A DNA stretch of 64,000 nt from contig CAKZON010000020.1 in assembly GCA_937136425.1 (NCBI GenBank), forward strand, positions 62,001 through 126,000, in the 5' to 3' direction. How positions within the stretch are numbered: the stretch's first letter is position 1; each line of letters begins with the position of its first letter. Shown here piece by piece: positions 8,157 to 15,479 of the stretch. Both the position numbers and the translations under genes were made by a program. The notes under the pieces were generated by a model. That model ran no database searches and was not told the origin of the DNA. It saw only the letters and a program-made list of their open reading frames with translations. This DNA comes from an uncultured Crocinitomix sp. GTDB lineage: Bacteria > Bacteroidota > Bacteroidia > Flavobacteriales_D > Crocinitomicaceae.

Positions 8157-8813
8157 ATGGAAATCTCCGAATTGACATTAAAATTAATAATAATCCTTAT
8201 TCCTGGTGCAATAGCAACAAGGGTATATCAGAAAGTGACAATTCACGAAAAATGGACTTCATTTCAATTCATTGCTAACTCCATTCTCTTTGGAAGCTTT
8301 AGCTATTTAATTACAGAATTATTTATTGTCAAATTATATGATGATAAGAGATTAATAAATTTTTGGAATGATCTTCCTACAAGTGAAATACCTTATGACA
8401 TAGTACTTAAGACTTGTATTACTGGTTTATTTATTGGTCTAATTGTTTCAGCGATTGATCATTTTAAGATTCTAAATTGGTTTGCAAAAAAGATCAAAAT
8501 AAGTAATAAATATGGTGATGAGAACTTATACTCTCATTTCCTAAATGCATCAAATGTCACAGAGGTATACGTGCGTGATTTAGAAAACAACACAACTTAT
8601 CATGGTATTATAGATTCTTTTTCTGAAACTGATACAACCTGTGAAATAGTGCTTTGGGACGTTGCTGTTTACTCCAACGATCCATCAAAGTTAGTTAATA
8701 ACTTAGATAAAGTCTATTTATCTAGACCTAAGAATAATATAACTATTGAGTTACCAATAAAAACAGAAGGAAATGGCGAAACAACCGAAACCACAACAAC
8801 CGAAACCGCTTAG
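8157..8813 (+). CDS. DUF6338-like membrane protein
   Basis: A 218-residue protein with an N-terminal hydrophobic helix (LTLKLIIILIPGAIATRVYQ), a second (SILFGSFSYLITELFI) and a third (ITGLFIGLIVSAIDHF), then a soluble C-terminal domain of about 100 residues ending in a T/E-rich tail. The layout (IPG after the first helix, C-terminal beta domain with HGIIDSFS) resembles the DUF6338 family of phage/defence-associated membrane proteins; this is recognition by pattern only. Its last codons overlap a small proline-rich gene in another frame. Confidence 0.6.
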   Translation: MEISELTLKLIIILIPGAIATRVYQKVTIHEKWTSFQFIANSILFGSFSYLITELFIVKLYDDKRLINFWNDLPTSEIPYDIVLKTCITGLFIGLIVSAIDHFKILNWFAKKIKISNKYGDENLYSHFLNASNVTEVYVRDLENNTTYHGIIDSFSETDTTCEIVLWDVAVYSNDPSKLVNNLDKVYLSRPKNNITIELPIKTEGNGETTETTTTETA

Positions 8814-8901
8814 AGAAGGATTTTCTAAAGGAAACACAAAACCCTCAAGGGGTGGAGGAAGACAGGCACCACCGCCACCGCCACCGCCGAAAAAAAAGTA
8901 G
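8773..8901 (+). CDS. Small proline/lysine-rich protein overlapping the DUF6338-like gene
   Basis: A 42-residue frame that starts inside the last 41 bases of the upstream gene. It reads as basic PKPQQPKP repeats, REGFSKGNTKPSRGGG, a run of seven prolines and a lysine tail. The start/stop overlap suggests translational coupling. Its composition is that of a disordered peptide, and the low-complexity CCACCG repeat could also be chance. The coherent REGFSKGNT segment is the main sign that it is genuine. Confidence 0.5.
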   Translation: MAKQPKPQQPKPLREGFSKGNTKPSRGGGRQAPPPPPPPKKK

Positions 8902-8972
8902 TTTGAATATTATTATCGAGAAGATATTCTTTCCTAGACTTGCAGTGAGTTACAAATATGTGAAACTTGTTT

Positions 8973-9797
8973 TTACGCAATTTGAATTCTGTCAATTTCA
9001 AATTTAAAAGGAACCTTTACCGCTTGATAAATTGGGATACTCTTGGAGCGTGCAATGTTAATTAGCTCTTCCTTGTCGTCTTTTGGAAAATCAACACCTA
9101 ATACAATTTCTGAATAAAATTCATCTGGGATCGTAAATGTTCTATCACTAATTGATGGTTTATGAGGAAAGGTCGTTCCCAATCTATACTCTTTTTCATA
9201 TGACCAATCCTTTGCTTTTGAATGAGTTTCTTGGAAATATCTAAAGGTCCTTTTTTCCTCATCCTTCGAAAAATCTATAAATGGATCCAAAAAGGGAAAT
9301 TCCTCAGAATACATTACGGGGCCACCTTTTCCAAACATATTTGAATCTCTCATCAATTTCTCATGAAAACCAACACAAATTCCTTTATGAAAATCACCAT
9401 AGTGAGACCACATTAATATATTATTCCATAATTCACTTAGCGATAAAACTCCATAATGATTATCTTGAACATTGTACAGGTATTCTTCCTGTTTTCTCTG
9501 GAAGCCTTCTAAATTTTCAATTAGGTCATTGAGATATATTTTCTTACGATATTCTAACGTCTCACCTCGTCTTAAAATTTCCTCTTTGTATTTATCAATC
9601 ATACCATCTGCATATTCTTCCTTCTTTTTTATTGTATCGAGAGAAAGGTAATTAGTTGGGATTCGGCAATCAAATGGATCATTGAACAACTCAGGGGAAC
9701 TAAGAAAAACTTCGTTATGAGTTAAAATTCTCTTATGGTATTTATTTGACCAAGTTCTATATTTATAAACTTTGTCAGGGTAAGTGTTATTTTCCAT
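8973..9797 (-). CDS. DUF2971 domain protein
   Basis: A 274-residue protein matching the DUF2971 pattern: an N-terminal YKYRTWSNKY, then FLSSPELFNDPFDC, then LSLSELWNNILMWSHYGDFHKGICVGF, and a C-terminal EYRLGTTFP. The family is widespread in accessory regions and is sometimes associated with defence islands, but its biochemical role is unknown. It is transcribed against the cassette direction and so must have its own promoter, presumably in the short gap before the XRE gene. Confidence 0.8.
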   Translation of the reverse strand: MENNTYPDKVYKYRTWSNKYHKRILTHNEVFLSSPELFNDPFDCRIPTNYLSLDTIKKKEEYADGMIDKYKEEILRRGETLEYRKKIYLNDLIENLEGFQRKQEEYLYNVQDNHYGVLSLSELWNNILMWSHYGDFHKGICVGFHEKLMRDSNMFGKGGPVMYSEEFPFLDPFIDFSKDEEKRTFRYFQETHSKAKDWSYEKEYRLGTTFPHKPSISDRTFTIPDEFYSEIVLGVDFPKDDKEELINIARSKSIPIYQAVKVPFKFEIDRIQIA

Positions 9798-9857
9798 AAA
9801 ATTCGCTGGGTTAATAAGAACACTAATTTATAAAAAACGCAACAGAATTATCCCCAA

Positions 9858-10076
9858 CTAATCTAGGTTTAATTCAATACCCCCACAAACCTCCTTCAAA
9901 ACCTCACAAGGATCAACATCAATTGCTAACGCAATCAAATACAATTCATCTGCTCTTAGCTTTGTTGTTTCATTAGAACTTAATTGGCTAAGTCTGGATT
10001 TACTGATTCCAGTTCGTCTTGCAACTTCTGCCTTGTTAATCGATTTTTTCGCTAAATACAATCCTAAACTTGTCAT
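9858..10076 (-). CDS. XRE-family regulator, partner of second SymE-like gene
   Basis: A 72-residue helix-turn-helix protein with NKAEVARRTGISKSRLSQLS at about residues 14-33 and a C-terminal helical stretch (ADELYLIALAIDVDPCEVL). It is divergent from a SymE-like gene across about 140 bases with a perfect 11-base inverted repeat. The arrangement copies the 6.8-7.4 kb pair, but the two XRE proteins are not close in sequence, so the module was probably acquired twice rather than duplicated locally. Likely a repressor of the pair, possibly an antitoxin. Confidence 0.8.
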   Translation of the reverse strand: MTSLGLYLAKKSINKAEVARRTGISKSRLSQLSSNETTKLRADELYLIALAIDVDPCEVLKEVCGGIELNLD

Positions 10077-10134
10077 GCTTTATGGGTGTTTTGAGTACAT
10101 AAATGTAGAAATTATAAATTTTTGTATCAAAAAA

Positions 10135-10182
10135 CTATACAAATGTTTTGAATTTGGATTCAATTATTATACATTTGTATAG
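10135..10182. promoter_or_regulatory. 11-bp inverted repeat, probable XRE operator
   Basis: CTATACAAATG (10135-10145) and CATTTGTATAG (10172-10182) are perfect inverted repeats between the divergent XRE and SymE-like genes. A related TTTTTGTAT lies at 10119-10127. A 48-base spread suits two dimer sites on a shared promoter. Confidence 0.6.
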
Positions 10183-10216
10183 AAAATCAATACGATTGTA
10201 CCCAAAATTTATAATT

Positions 10217-10408
10217 ATGACCTTTAGAAGATTAAAAATACTCTCCAAATTCCAAAGAAGAGCATATAACCGACATGTAACAGTTCCCGAGATAAAATTG
10301 GAGGGCAAATGGTTGGAAAAACTGGGTTTTGAATTAGGTGGTGAGGTAATCGTAAAACAACAGAAAGGAAAATTGACAATTACTCCTAAAAAACGTGAGA
10401 ATGAATGA
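10217..10408 (+). CDS. SymE-like toxin-family protein (second copy)
   Basis: A 63-residue protein from the ATG at 10217. An in-frame ATG at 10148 would add 23 residues encoded by the operator repeat and is unlikely. The core PEIKLEGKWLEKLGFELGG followed by EVIVKQQKGKLTITPKK matches the SymE/AbrB-like pattern PxIxLxGxWLxxxGFxxG. It is related to the 7179 gene over the core but diverged outside it. Function inferred from family and the divergent XRE neighbour. Confidence 0.72.
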   Translation: MTFRRLKILSKFQRRAYNRHVTVPEIKLEGKWLEKLGFELGGEVIVKQQKGKLTITPKKRENE

Positions 10409-10566
10409 AATTGATTTCGCCCATAATGCGGGTAATTAAAGGATTTCGATTTGACTAGTACAAGGTATAGAGCGAATCGAAAAGATATTTATACGAATAA
10501 TAAATGCTATTGTTATTTGCAGATTCAAATTCGATAATTTTTTTCATGGCTTCATACTTTTAAGTT

Positions 10567-11085
10567 ATGAAAATGACTTGGATAATACCAATTATAATAT
10601 TCATTCAATGTACTCACGAAATAGAAGAAATGCAACAACCCCAAAATGTATACTTAACAGATACAATTTACATTGAAAAAGAATTTGTCCCCGAAAAAAT
10701 GCCGTGGGAGTTAGAGTGTATAGATTCGGCTTGGACTAACTTAGACATGAACGTTTGTTCATTAGAATGTTTAGAGGTTGCAGATAGCGTACTTGAGGAA
10801 AAGTATAATGATATTTTAAAATCTTATGAAGAAAAACTTCTGAAAACCAAAGATCAAGATTATGTAGAAATATATCCAGATCATACAGAATCATTAAAAA
10901 AACAAAAACAAGACTTTAAGAAACTTAGTAGGAAATTCAAGGAATTGAGGACAACATTGGAGGCCTTAATAAACAACGCAATGGGAGACGCCCGGTTAAC
11001 ACATCTTTACCGTAATTCATACATACTTGGAATAGTCGAAAATCAAATTGAATTGTATGATAATCTAGAAAGGGAGATATTCTAA
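10567..11085 (+). CDS. Hypothetical exported protein, possibly LprI/DUF1311-like
   Basis: A 172-residue protein with a short signal region (IIPIIIFIQC, possible lipidated Cys15). The pattern ECIDSAWTNLDMNVCSLEC followed by LEVADSVLEEKYNDIL, with paired cysteines, resembles the start of LprI/DUF1311 domains, a family with lysozyme-inhibitor members. A coiled charged middle section and a C-terminal RNSYILGIVENQIELYDNL follow. The match is suggestive only. It is the last gene before attC-like site 2; its stop is 14 bases before the complementary arm. Confidence 0.6.
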   Translation: MKMTWIIPIIIFIQCTHEIEEMQQPQNVYLTDTIYIEKEFVPEKMPWELECIDSAWTNLDMNVCSLECLEVADSVLEEKYNDILKSYEEKLLKTKDQDYVEIYPDHTESLKKQKQDFKKLSRKFKELRTTLEALINNAMGDARLTHLYRNSYILGIVENQIELYDNLEREIF

Positions 11086-11102
11086 GCTCGTTGAAAACAA
11101 AA

Positions 11103-11172
11103 GCATAACACAACCTAAATTTCATTCCTGTTTCGTACCTTACAGCAACGAAAATTTAGCCAAACGTTATCT
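11103..11172 (+). repeat. attC-like site 2 (type A)
   Basis: A 70-nt site with outer boxes GCATAAC and GTTATCT, inner arms CTAAATTT / AAATTTAG, a second stem around CCTGT/ACAG and the loop TTCGTACCTT. From its inner left arm to TTTAGCCAAACGTTAT it is nearly identical to site 1, while its outer left box differs, exactly as expected if the outer box comes from each cassette's own start. Confidence 0.8.
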
Positions 11173-11195
11173 GCAATTAATCAATCGTTCAACCC

Positions 11196-11957
11196 ATGAC
11201 GAAAATTTATCTCAGGTTTAAAACCAACAAAATAACAATTAAGTATTCAGACAAGAAAGATGTTTTTTCAGGAGATTTAAAATTTGCCCAACGTAAGGGT
11301 AACAAAATTACTGTACAAGCCAAATTTTTCAAAAGACCAGTTAGAGATCGGTTTCGATATATAATAATGAAAAGCCATGGTAAATGGAATATTAATTACC
11401 CAGATGGTTCGAATGTTGAATTATTCACTCATGAGAAGGATAAGAAAATCAAATCTATACCTGATAACAATATACTGCTAATCCTAGAGTCACCTCATAA
11501 ATCAGAATACATCATTCAAGGAAATGAATTAATTCCTATTGCTCCTGCTGCAGGTTCTGCTGGATCTAACATGCATGAGTATTTAATATCTCATATTTTT
11601 CCCATGTTAGACTTCCTTGGTATAAATGTCGAAAACGATAAGGAATATAACTTATGCTTAGTCAACCCGGTACCATACCAAACATCTCTCTCTCATGTTC
11701 ATGGAAGACGACTGAATTCTAGCCTACGTAATAAGATTTGGAAAAGTTTGTATCCACATTGTCGTGAAGATTTTATTAAAAGGCTACAAAAATATAAACC
11801 GATTATTATCCTAAATGGTTGCACTTCAGAACTAAAAAAAGAGATAACTCCTGAACTTGAGGCATACAAGGATATTCAGCAATTTTCCGTTTCGCATCCT
11901 CAAACTTGGAAGCAATATTTAGGAAGTTTCGTTAAACTAGATTACTCAAAACATTAA
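11196..11957 (+). CDS. Unknown protein with uracil-DNA-glycosylase-like motifs
   Basis: A 253-residue protein. After a basic N-terminal domain of about 85 residues comes NNILLILESPHKSEY, then IAPAAGSAGSN, LCLVNPVPYQTS, a region with FIKRLQKYKPIIILNGCTS, and near the end FSVSHPQTWKQY. The order (strand plus S/D-P-H loop, P-rich segment, strand ending in N, SHP near the C-terminus) is reminiscent of the UDG superfamily, but no catalytic box is exact. It precedes a nuclease-like gene by 58 bases (or fewer) with no repeat between, suggesting a two-gene unit, possibly defensive. Confidence 0.5.
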   Translation: MTKIYLRFKTNKITIKYSDKKDVFSGDLKFAQRKGNKITVQAKFFKRPVRDRFRYIIMKSHGKWNINYPDGSNVELFTHEKDKKIKSIPDNNILLILESPHKSEYIIQGNELIPIAPAAGSAGSNMHEYLISHIFPMLDFLGINVENDKEYNLCLVNPVPYQTSLSHVHGRRLNSSLRNKIWKSLYPHCREDFIKRLQKYKPIIILNGCTSELKKEITPELEAYKDIQQFSVSHPQTWKQYLGSFVKLDYSKH

Positions 11958-12015
11958 GTTTTGGCAATAGCCTTTGAAATATGTTAAGACCGAATCAAAG
12001 AACATAATTAACCCT

Positions 12016-13119
12016 ATGACAGATTATATACAGGGCATAAAAAAAACAGGTTTCATTCTAGAAAATGAAATTGTTACCCTTTTAAAAGAAAATTCATGGA
12101 ATATTATTAGCAATAAATATTATGAAGATGATATCATTGAAAGTATAAGGGAGATCGATATTCTAGCCTATAAAGTGTCCATACGAGAAGACATTTATTA
12201 CTACACAACTTTAATTATTAGTTGCAAAAAAAGTGATGATAATTCTTGGGTACTTGTATCTAGAGATATTGATTTTGACGAACCAAACTCTAACTGGTGG
12301 CCACTGCATGCTTGGACAAACGACGTTGTTTTAAAGGAAGTTATTTCCCACGAAATTAAGGGTAGGGATTATTATGAACTTATGTATGACGATAAGCAAA
12401 TCTCAGTGATGTCACATCCGAATGCTGATATTTTTGCATTCCAGGAAATGAGTAAGAAAAATGGGCGTCCTCAAAACGATAAAAAAATATTTTCCTCTAT
12501 AACGTCTTTAATGAAAGCACAATCTTACGAAATAGGAGCTTTAAAAACTAGAAAAAAACATGCATGTATATACCAATTTAATCTAGTTTCAGTTATCGAT
12601 TCAGAATTAATTCGGTTACACCTAAATGACAACGAAATTAAACAATTAAACACAAATTCTGAGGAAATGGTCGCCCGTTACATAATAAAAAAACAAGAGC
12701 AATTTTTTAGAATAAGGTTTGTAAAAGCCTCCAGCTTTGGCGAGTATATTAAAGATTATAATATGCTACATAAAGCAAATGTAGAATTATTTCAAAAACG
12801 AAGAGACAATTGGTTCGAAGATGCAATAAAGGACAGCTCTAAAGTCAGTATTCTTAAAGCTGAATTTGCTAATAAAATTGGCAGGAAAATATTTCTTGCA
12901 TCTAACTATGCTGTAAGTAGACAAGATGTTATGGATTATATGGAAGTAGTATGGGAGACAGGAAAAAATAAAGTGCGAATTTTTATAACCGAAGATGAAT
13001 CAATTACGAAAAATTTAAACTCAAATGAAGACCTGTTCGTAGAAACAAAATTAATATTGCTAGACGTCTTCAGGTATGAAGGAAAATTTTATTTCAGTAC
13101 AGATTCATTGCCATTTTGA
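12016..13119 (+). CDS. Putative PD-(D/E)XK nuclease-like protein
   Basis: A 367-residue protein from the ATG at 12016; the frame reaches a TTG at 11974, but the ATG gives a cleaner start. The N-terminal domain reads GFILENEIVTLLKENSWNI, then REIDILAYK, then LIISCKKS. This is the E...(x)nD...(S/E)xK pattern of restriction-endonuclease-like folds, where E, D and K bind metal. The remaining 270 residues are alpha/beta and unassigned. Together with the preceding gene it forms a probable operon. A role in DNA cleavage or defence is inferred, not shown. Confidence 0.55.
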   Translation: MTDYIQGIKKTGFILENEIVTLLKENSWNIISNKYYEDDIIESIREIDILAYKVSIREDIYYYTTLIISCKKSDDNSWVLVSRDIDFDEPNSNWWPLHAWTNDVVLKEVISHEIKGRDYYELMYDDKQISVMSHPNADIFAFQEMSKKNGRPQNDKKIFSSITSLMKAQSYEIGALKTRKKHACIYQFNLVSVIDSELIRLHLNDNEIKQLNTNSEEMVARYIIKKQEQFFRIRFVKASSFGEYIKDYNMLHKANVELFQKRRDNWFEDAIKDSSKVSILKAEFANKIGRKIFLASNYAVSRQDVMDYMEVVWETGKNKVRIFITEDESITKNLNSNEDLFVETKLILLDVFRYEGKFYFSTDSLPF

Positions 13120-13218
13120 GACAAAAAGCACATAAAACCAGTTAACAAAGGTTTAAATTAGGGATAGCAACTCGCTTCGCTAACTTTAAGTTCTCAACGA
13201 GAACGATTTCTAATTTCT

Positions 13219-13419
13219 TCAATACAACAGAATATCTGGAGTATAAAGCACTCGCTTCAATTGCCCGATACAATGATTTTTCATTTCCTCCGTTTGTGGC
13301 TCTTCCGACAAAAAGAACCGCAACACTTCAATATTAACCTGCTTTAATTCATGATTTTCCTTAATTACTCGCATTAAGTAATCGAACTCCATTCCGTCAG
13401 TAAATTCTGATGATTCCAT
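13219..13419 (-). CDS. Small hypothetical protein divergent from XRE gene
   Basis: A 66-residue acidic protein (MESSEFTDGMEFDYLMRVIK start) with predicted helices and no recognisable family. It shares a divergent promoter region with the XRE gene at 13519, where a perfect 7-base inverted repeat lies. The arrangement copies the XRE/SymE modules, so it could be the effector of a third regulator-effector pair. It is followed by a hairpin GTTCTC-AAC-GAGAAC at 13190-13204. Confidence 0.5.
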   Translation of the reverse strand: MESSEFTDGMEFDYLMRVIKENHELKQVNIEVLRFFLSEEPQTEEMKNHCIGQLKRVLYTPDILLY

Positions 13420-13466
13420 ATTCGTTGCATATAATAATGATTGGGGTCAGATCAAATCTAAACGGA

Positions 13467-13487
13467 ACTTATTATATATCATAAGTT
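13467..13487. promoter_or_regulatory. Inverted repeat, probable operator of divergent pair
   Basis: AACTTAT (13467-13473) and ATAAGTT (13481-13487) are perfect inverted repeats with a 7-base spacer, midway between the divergent starts at 13419 and 13519. Confidence 0.5.
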
Positions 13488-13518
13488 GATAGCGATTTTA
13501 TTTTGTGAATTTCGGCAT

Positions 13519-13749
13519 ATGACCGAAAACACATTCTTGAAAAAGCTTGGAGCCAACATTGCTAAGATCAGAAAGAGTAAAGGGTTGACACAACTTGATT
13601 TGTGTGTCAAAATTGAAATGGAAGATTCTTATTTATCATCAATTGAAAATGGTAGGCAAAATCCTTCTGCTTTAACGTTGTTGAAAATTGCTGAAGGAAT
13701 TGGGTGTGAGGTTCAGGAGTTTTTTGAATTTAATCAAAAGGATAAATAG
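13519..13749 (+). CDS. XRE-family helix-turn-helix regulator
   Basis: A 76-residue Cro/C1-type protein from the ATG at 13519. An upstream in-frame ATG at 13486 would add 11 residues and overlap the operator repeat. The domain is complete: LGANIAKIRKSKGLTQLDLC, then YLSSIENGRQNPS, then LLKIAEGIGCEVQEFF. It is longer and closer to phage-type XRE regulators than the two SymE partners. It likely controls itself and the divergent 66-residue gene; the 109-residue gene starts 11 bases downstream and may be co-transcribed. Confidence 0.85.
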   Translation: MTENTFLKKLGANIAKIRKSKGLTQLDLCVKIEMEDSYLSSIENGRQNPSALTLLKIAEGIGCEVQEFFEFNQKDK

Positions 13750-13759
13750 ATTTCATTGA

Positions 13760-14089
13760 ATGGAAAGTAAAATCCTAAAAATCATTTCGGAAGAGTTCAA
13801 CTTGGACGACCTAAAAAAAGAAGCCATCAAGTTGACCAAAGAGTATTTTGAATCTGAATTAGAGGAATACAAATCGAAATTTGATGCAACACCAATTATT
13901 GAGTTTGAACGGTTCGAAATAATCTTAGAAAATGAACTAGGAGTAAATGGCATAAGAACCTTTATTGGAATTTATAGAAGTAATGAAAACTTTGTAAAGG
14001 AATTGGAACGAATTGGAGACCTTATCATGGTTTATGATTTTGACGGAAATTACATAGATGAATTTGGTGATTTCAATTTTACAGTGTAG
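13760..14089 (+). CDS. Hypothetical acidic 109-aa protein
   Basis: Acidic and helical in the first half (ISEEFNLDDLKKEAIKLTKE) and beta-like in the second, ending DGNYIDEFGDFNFTV. No domain recognised; acidic single-domain proteins of this size are often antitoxins or immunity proteins, but nothing here shows it. It closely follows the XRE gene and ends 9 bases before attC-like site 3. Confidence 0.6.
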   Translation: MESKILKIISEEFNLDDLKKEAIKLTKEYFESELEEYKSKFDATPIIEFERFEIILENELGVNGIRTFIGIYRSNENFVKELERIGDLIMVYDFDGNYIDEFGDFNFTV

Positions 14090-14097
14090 AAAAAAGC

Positions 14098-14168
14098 AGA
14101 TAACACAAAGTACATGTCATTGCTTCGCAACGACGCCATAAATGGCTACATTTACTCAAACGTTGTAA
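14098..14168 (+). repeat. attC-like site 3 (type B)
   Basis: A 71-nt site with outer boxes AGATAAC and GTTGTAA. The inner arms run from AAAGTACATG to TACATTTACT around TTCGCAACGACGCC, and the right end is CTCAAACGTTG. Type B differs from type A in the whole inner stem but shares CAAACGTT at the crossover. Confidence 0.75.
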
Positions 14169-14181
14169 GTAATTACCCAAA

Positions 14182-14865
14182 ATGAAATCAGAAGAGCTAA
14201 AAACAATATTGAATCGAGGGAATACCGAAGAAAAGTATGACGCATTTAAAGATTTAGATTCTAAATTCATTACAATTGAAATTTTTTCGATTCTGTGTGG
14301 ATTACTCAAAGACGAAGATTCTGAAGTTCGATTTTTTGCACTATACCATATAATAGATAAGTTTGAGTCATTTCTTTCGAAAATAGAGGGAAATTTAGTT
14401 AATGACTTTTACAACTTACTATTTGATGAATCTGCTTTGGTTTTAGATCGATCAATATGGGCTCTTAGTATTATTGGAGATAATGCTATTGATAAATTAT
14501 ATCAAGAATATCAAGCAGGTTCTTTATACGTTAAAAAGCAAATCAGCTATGCAGTAGGAAGGGGAAATTTTAGTGAAAGATCACAGGAAAGAATCGAAAT
14601 ATTATTAAGTGGAATTAATTCTTCAGACAATGACTTAAGCTATATTTCTATGTGTGAATTAATGTATAATACGCCCTTGGTTGCAACCCAGTCTAATCCT
14701 TGGGATTCTATCTACAATTCAAAAACTACGATTAACGAAATATATACCAATGTCCTCCAAATTGCGAGGAAATTATCCAAAACTAGCAATATTAAATATC
14801 ATGAGAGTTCAAACTACTATATCAAATTAATAGAAAACTATATAAAAGATTCCGATTTGACCTAA
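14182..14865 (+). CDS. HEAT-repeat-like protein
   Basis: A 227-residue all-helical protein with repeat-like helices, for example CGLLKDEDSEVRFFALYHII and FDESALVLDRSIWALSIIGD, matching the D-x-xVR/AxxxL pattern of HEAT repeats, which mediate protein contacts. No signal peptide, so cytosolic. It lies 14 bases after site 3 as a cassette gene. The end of the gene lies in a sequence that recurs after the gene at 19806-21122 (see repeat at 14847). Confidence 0.65.
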   Translation: MKSEELKTILNRGNTEEKYDAFKDLDSKFITIEIFSILCGLLKDEDSEVRFFALYHIIDKFESFLSKIEGNLVNDFYNLLFDESALVLDRSIWALSIIGDNAIDKLYQEYQAGSLYVKKQISYAVGRGNFSERSQERIEILLSGINSSDNDLSYISMCELMYNTPLVATQSNPWDSIYNSKTTINEIYTNVLQIARKLSKTSNIKYHESSNYYIKLIENYIKDSDLT

Positions 14866-14926
14866 CCCAAAACTCGATTGATTTATTCTAATTTATCCCT
14901 TCGGGGTTGATTTTTAATCTCTTCAC
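14847..14926 (+). repeat. Repeat C copy 1, terminator-like
   Basis: This sequence is recognisably the same as 21121-21200. Shared blocks are CCGATTT, CCAAAACTC, TTGATTTATT and TAATT, with a small hairpin (here CCCTTCGGGG) followed by TTGATTTTTAAT. It straddles the stop codon of the upstream gene. Probably a terminator carried with both cassettes. Confidence 0.55.
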
Positions 14927-14972
14927 AATAGTCAAACTTTGATCATACTTCTATTTATCTTAACTTTGTATT

Positions 14973-15134
14973 GTGGGAAATCATAACTCAATAGAAGAAT
15001 TCTTGACAGAACTTGCAAAAAAGTTCAAGAAAGAAATGCCTCGCATCAAAAAAGAAATCAAAATATACGAGGAAAAATTAGCATCTGGAAAGATGACTAA
15101 AAATCCTACTGTCGCACCTCAATTTAATGACTAA
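14973..15134 (+). CDS. Small protein upstream of zeta-toxin remnant, probable antitoxin
   Basis: A 53-residue charged helical protein read from a GTG: MGNHNSIEEFLTELAKK at the start, NPTVAPQFND at the end. Its last codons overlap the first ATG of a zeta-toxin remnant (ATGACTAA), the usual coupling of antitoxin and toxin genes. It appears intact while the toxin is broken, as expected if loss of the toxin is tolerated but loss of the antitoxin is not. The GTG start is the only upstream option in frame. Confidence 0.55.
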   Translation: MGNHNSIEEFLTELAKKFKKEMPRIKKEIKIYEEKLASGKMTKNPTVAPQFND

Positions 15135-15479
15135 ACCTAGGCTGTTCGTCATAGCAGGTTGCAATGGTTCAGGAAAGCCTTCTTTTGCTTAGACACTATC
15201 GAAAAGGCGAAAAAAAGGGTGCGTATTCGAGTGGAAAATGGTGGTCACTTTGTCCCAGACATACAGATCAAAGAACGTTTTGAATTGGGTTATAAACATC
15301 TAAACGAATACTTTTCACAATTTGACTTTGTTCATTTAATGAACTCTAGTTTTTATAAAGAAGCGCCTCACCATATTCTATCGATTCATAAAGAGGAGGT
15401 TATTCAACTTTCGAATTTTCCTTATTTCCTTAAAGATTTTGTACCGAATATTTCAAAATTGATTGAAAACAATGCATAA
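15127..15479 (+). pseudogene. Zeta-toxin-like kinase with internal deletion
   Basis: The 5' part (15127-15192) reads MTKPRLFVIAGCNGSGKPSF then stops; this is a zeta-type Walker A strand (GxNGSGKS/T). In another frame the 3' part (from about 15166) reads FFCLDTIEKAKKRVRIRV then ENGGHFVPDIQIKERF, the conserved C-terminal half of the same small zeta toxins (UDP-sugar kinases). About 80-100 codons between GSGK and FFCLD appear deleted with a frame change, so no kinase can be made. The stop codon overlaps the GCATAAC box of attC-like site 4. Confidence 0.7.

Larger units (their letters stand above)
7477..11165 (+). mobile_element. Cassette 2 (multi-gene)
   Basis: The first bases GTTATGCTTT (7477-7486) are the exact reverse complement of AAAGCATAAC (11100-11109), which opens the repeat at its right end. 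At 3.7 kb with seven genes it is far larger than a usual one-gene cassette, so an internal site may have been lost. Internal regulator/toxin-like genes bring their own divergent promoter. Confidence 0.6.
11166..14161 (+). mobile_element. Cassette 3 (nuclease-like pair, XRE pair, 109-aa gene)
   Basis: The first bases GTTATCTGC (11166-11174) are the exact reverse complement of GCAGATAAC (14096-14104) at its right end, even though the left-flanking site is type A and the terminal repeat is type B. Five genes in 3.0 kb make it a large cassette or the fusion of two. Confidence 0.6.

Noticed and set aside
10148-10216. N-terminal extension of the second SymE-like gene
   Set aside because: The added codons are the operator inverted repeat itself; the ATG at 10217 aligns with the other SymE-like proteins.
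11974-12015. TTG start giving 14 extra residues to the nuclease-like gene
   Set aside because: ATG at 12016 is a normal start and the extra residues show no domain character.
13154-13216. AAATTAG...CTAATTT outer arms around GTTCTC-AAC-GAGAAC, attC-like in shape
   Set aside because: There is no CAAACGTT end and no complementary cassette boundary; more likely a terminator for the minus-strand gene or the nuclease-like gene.
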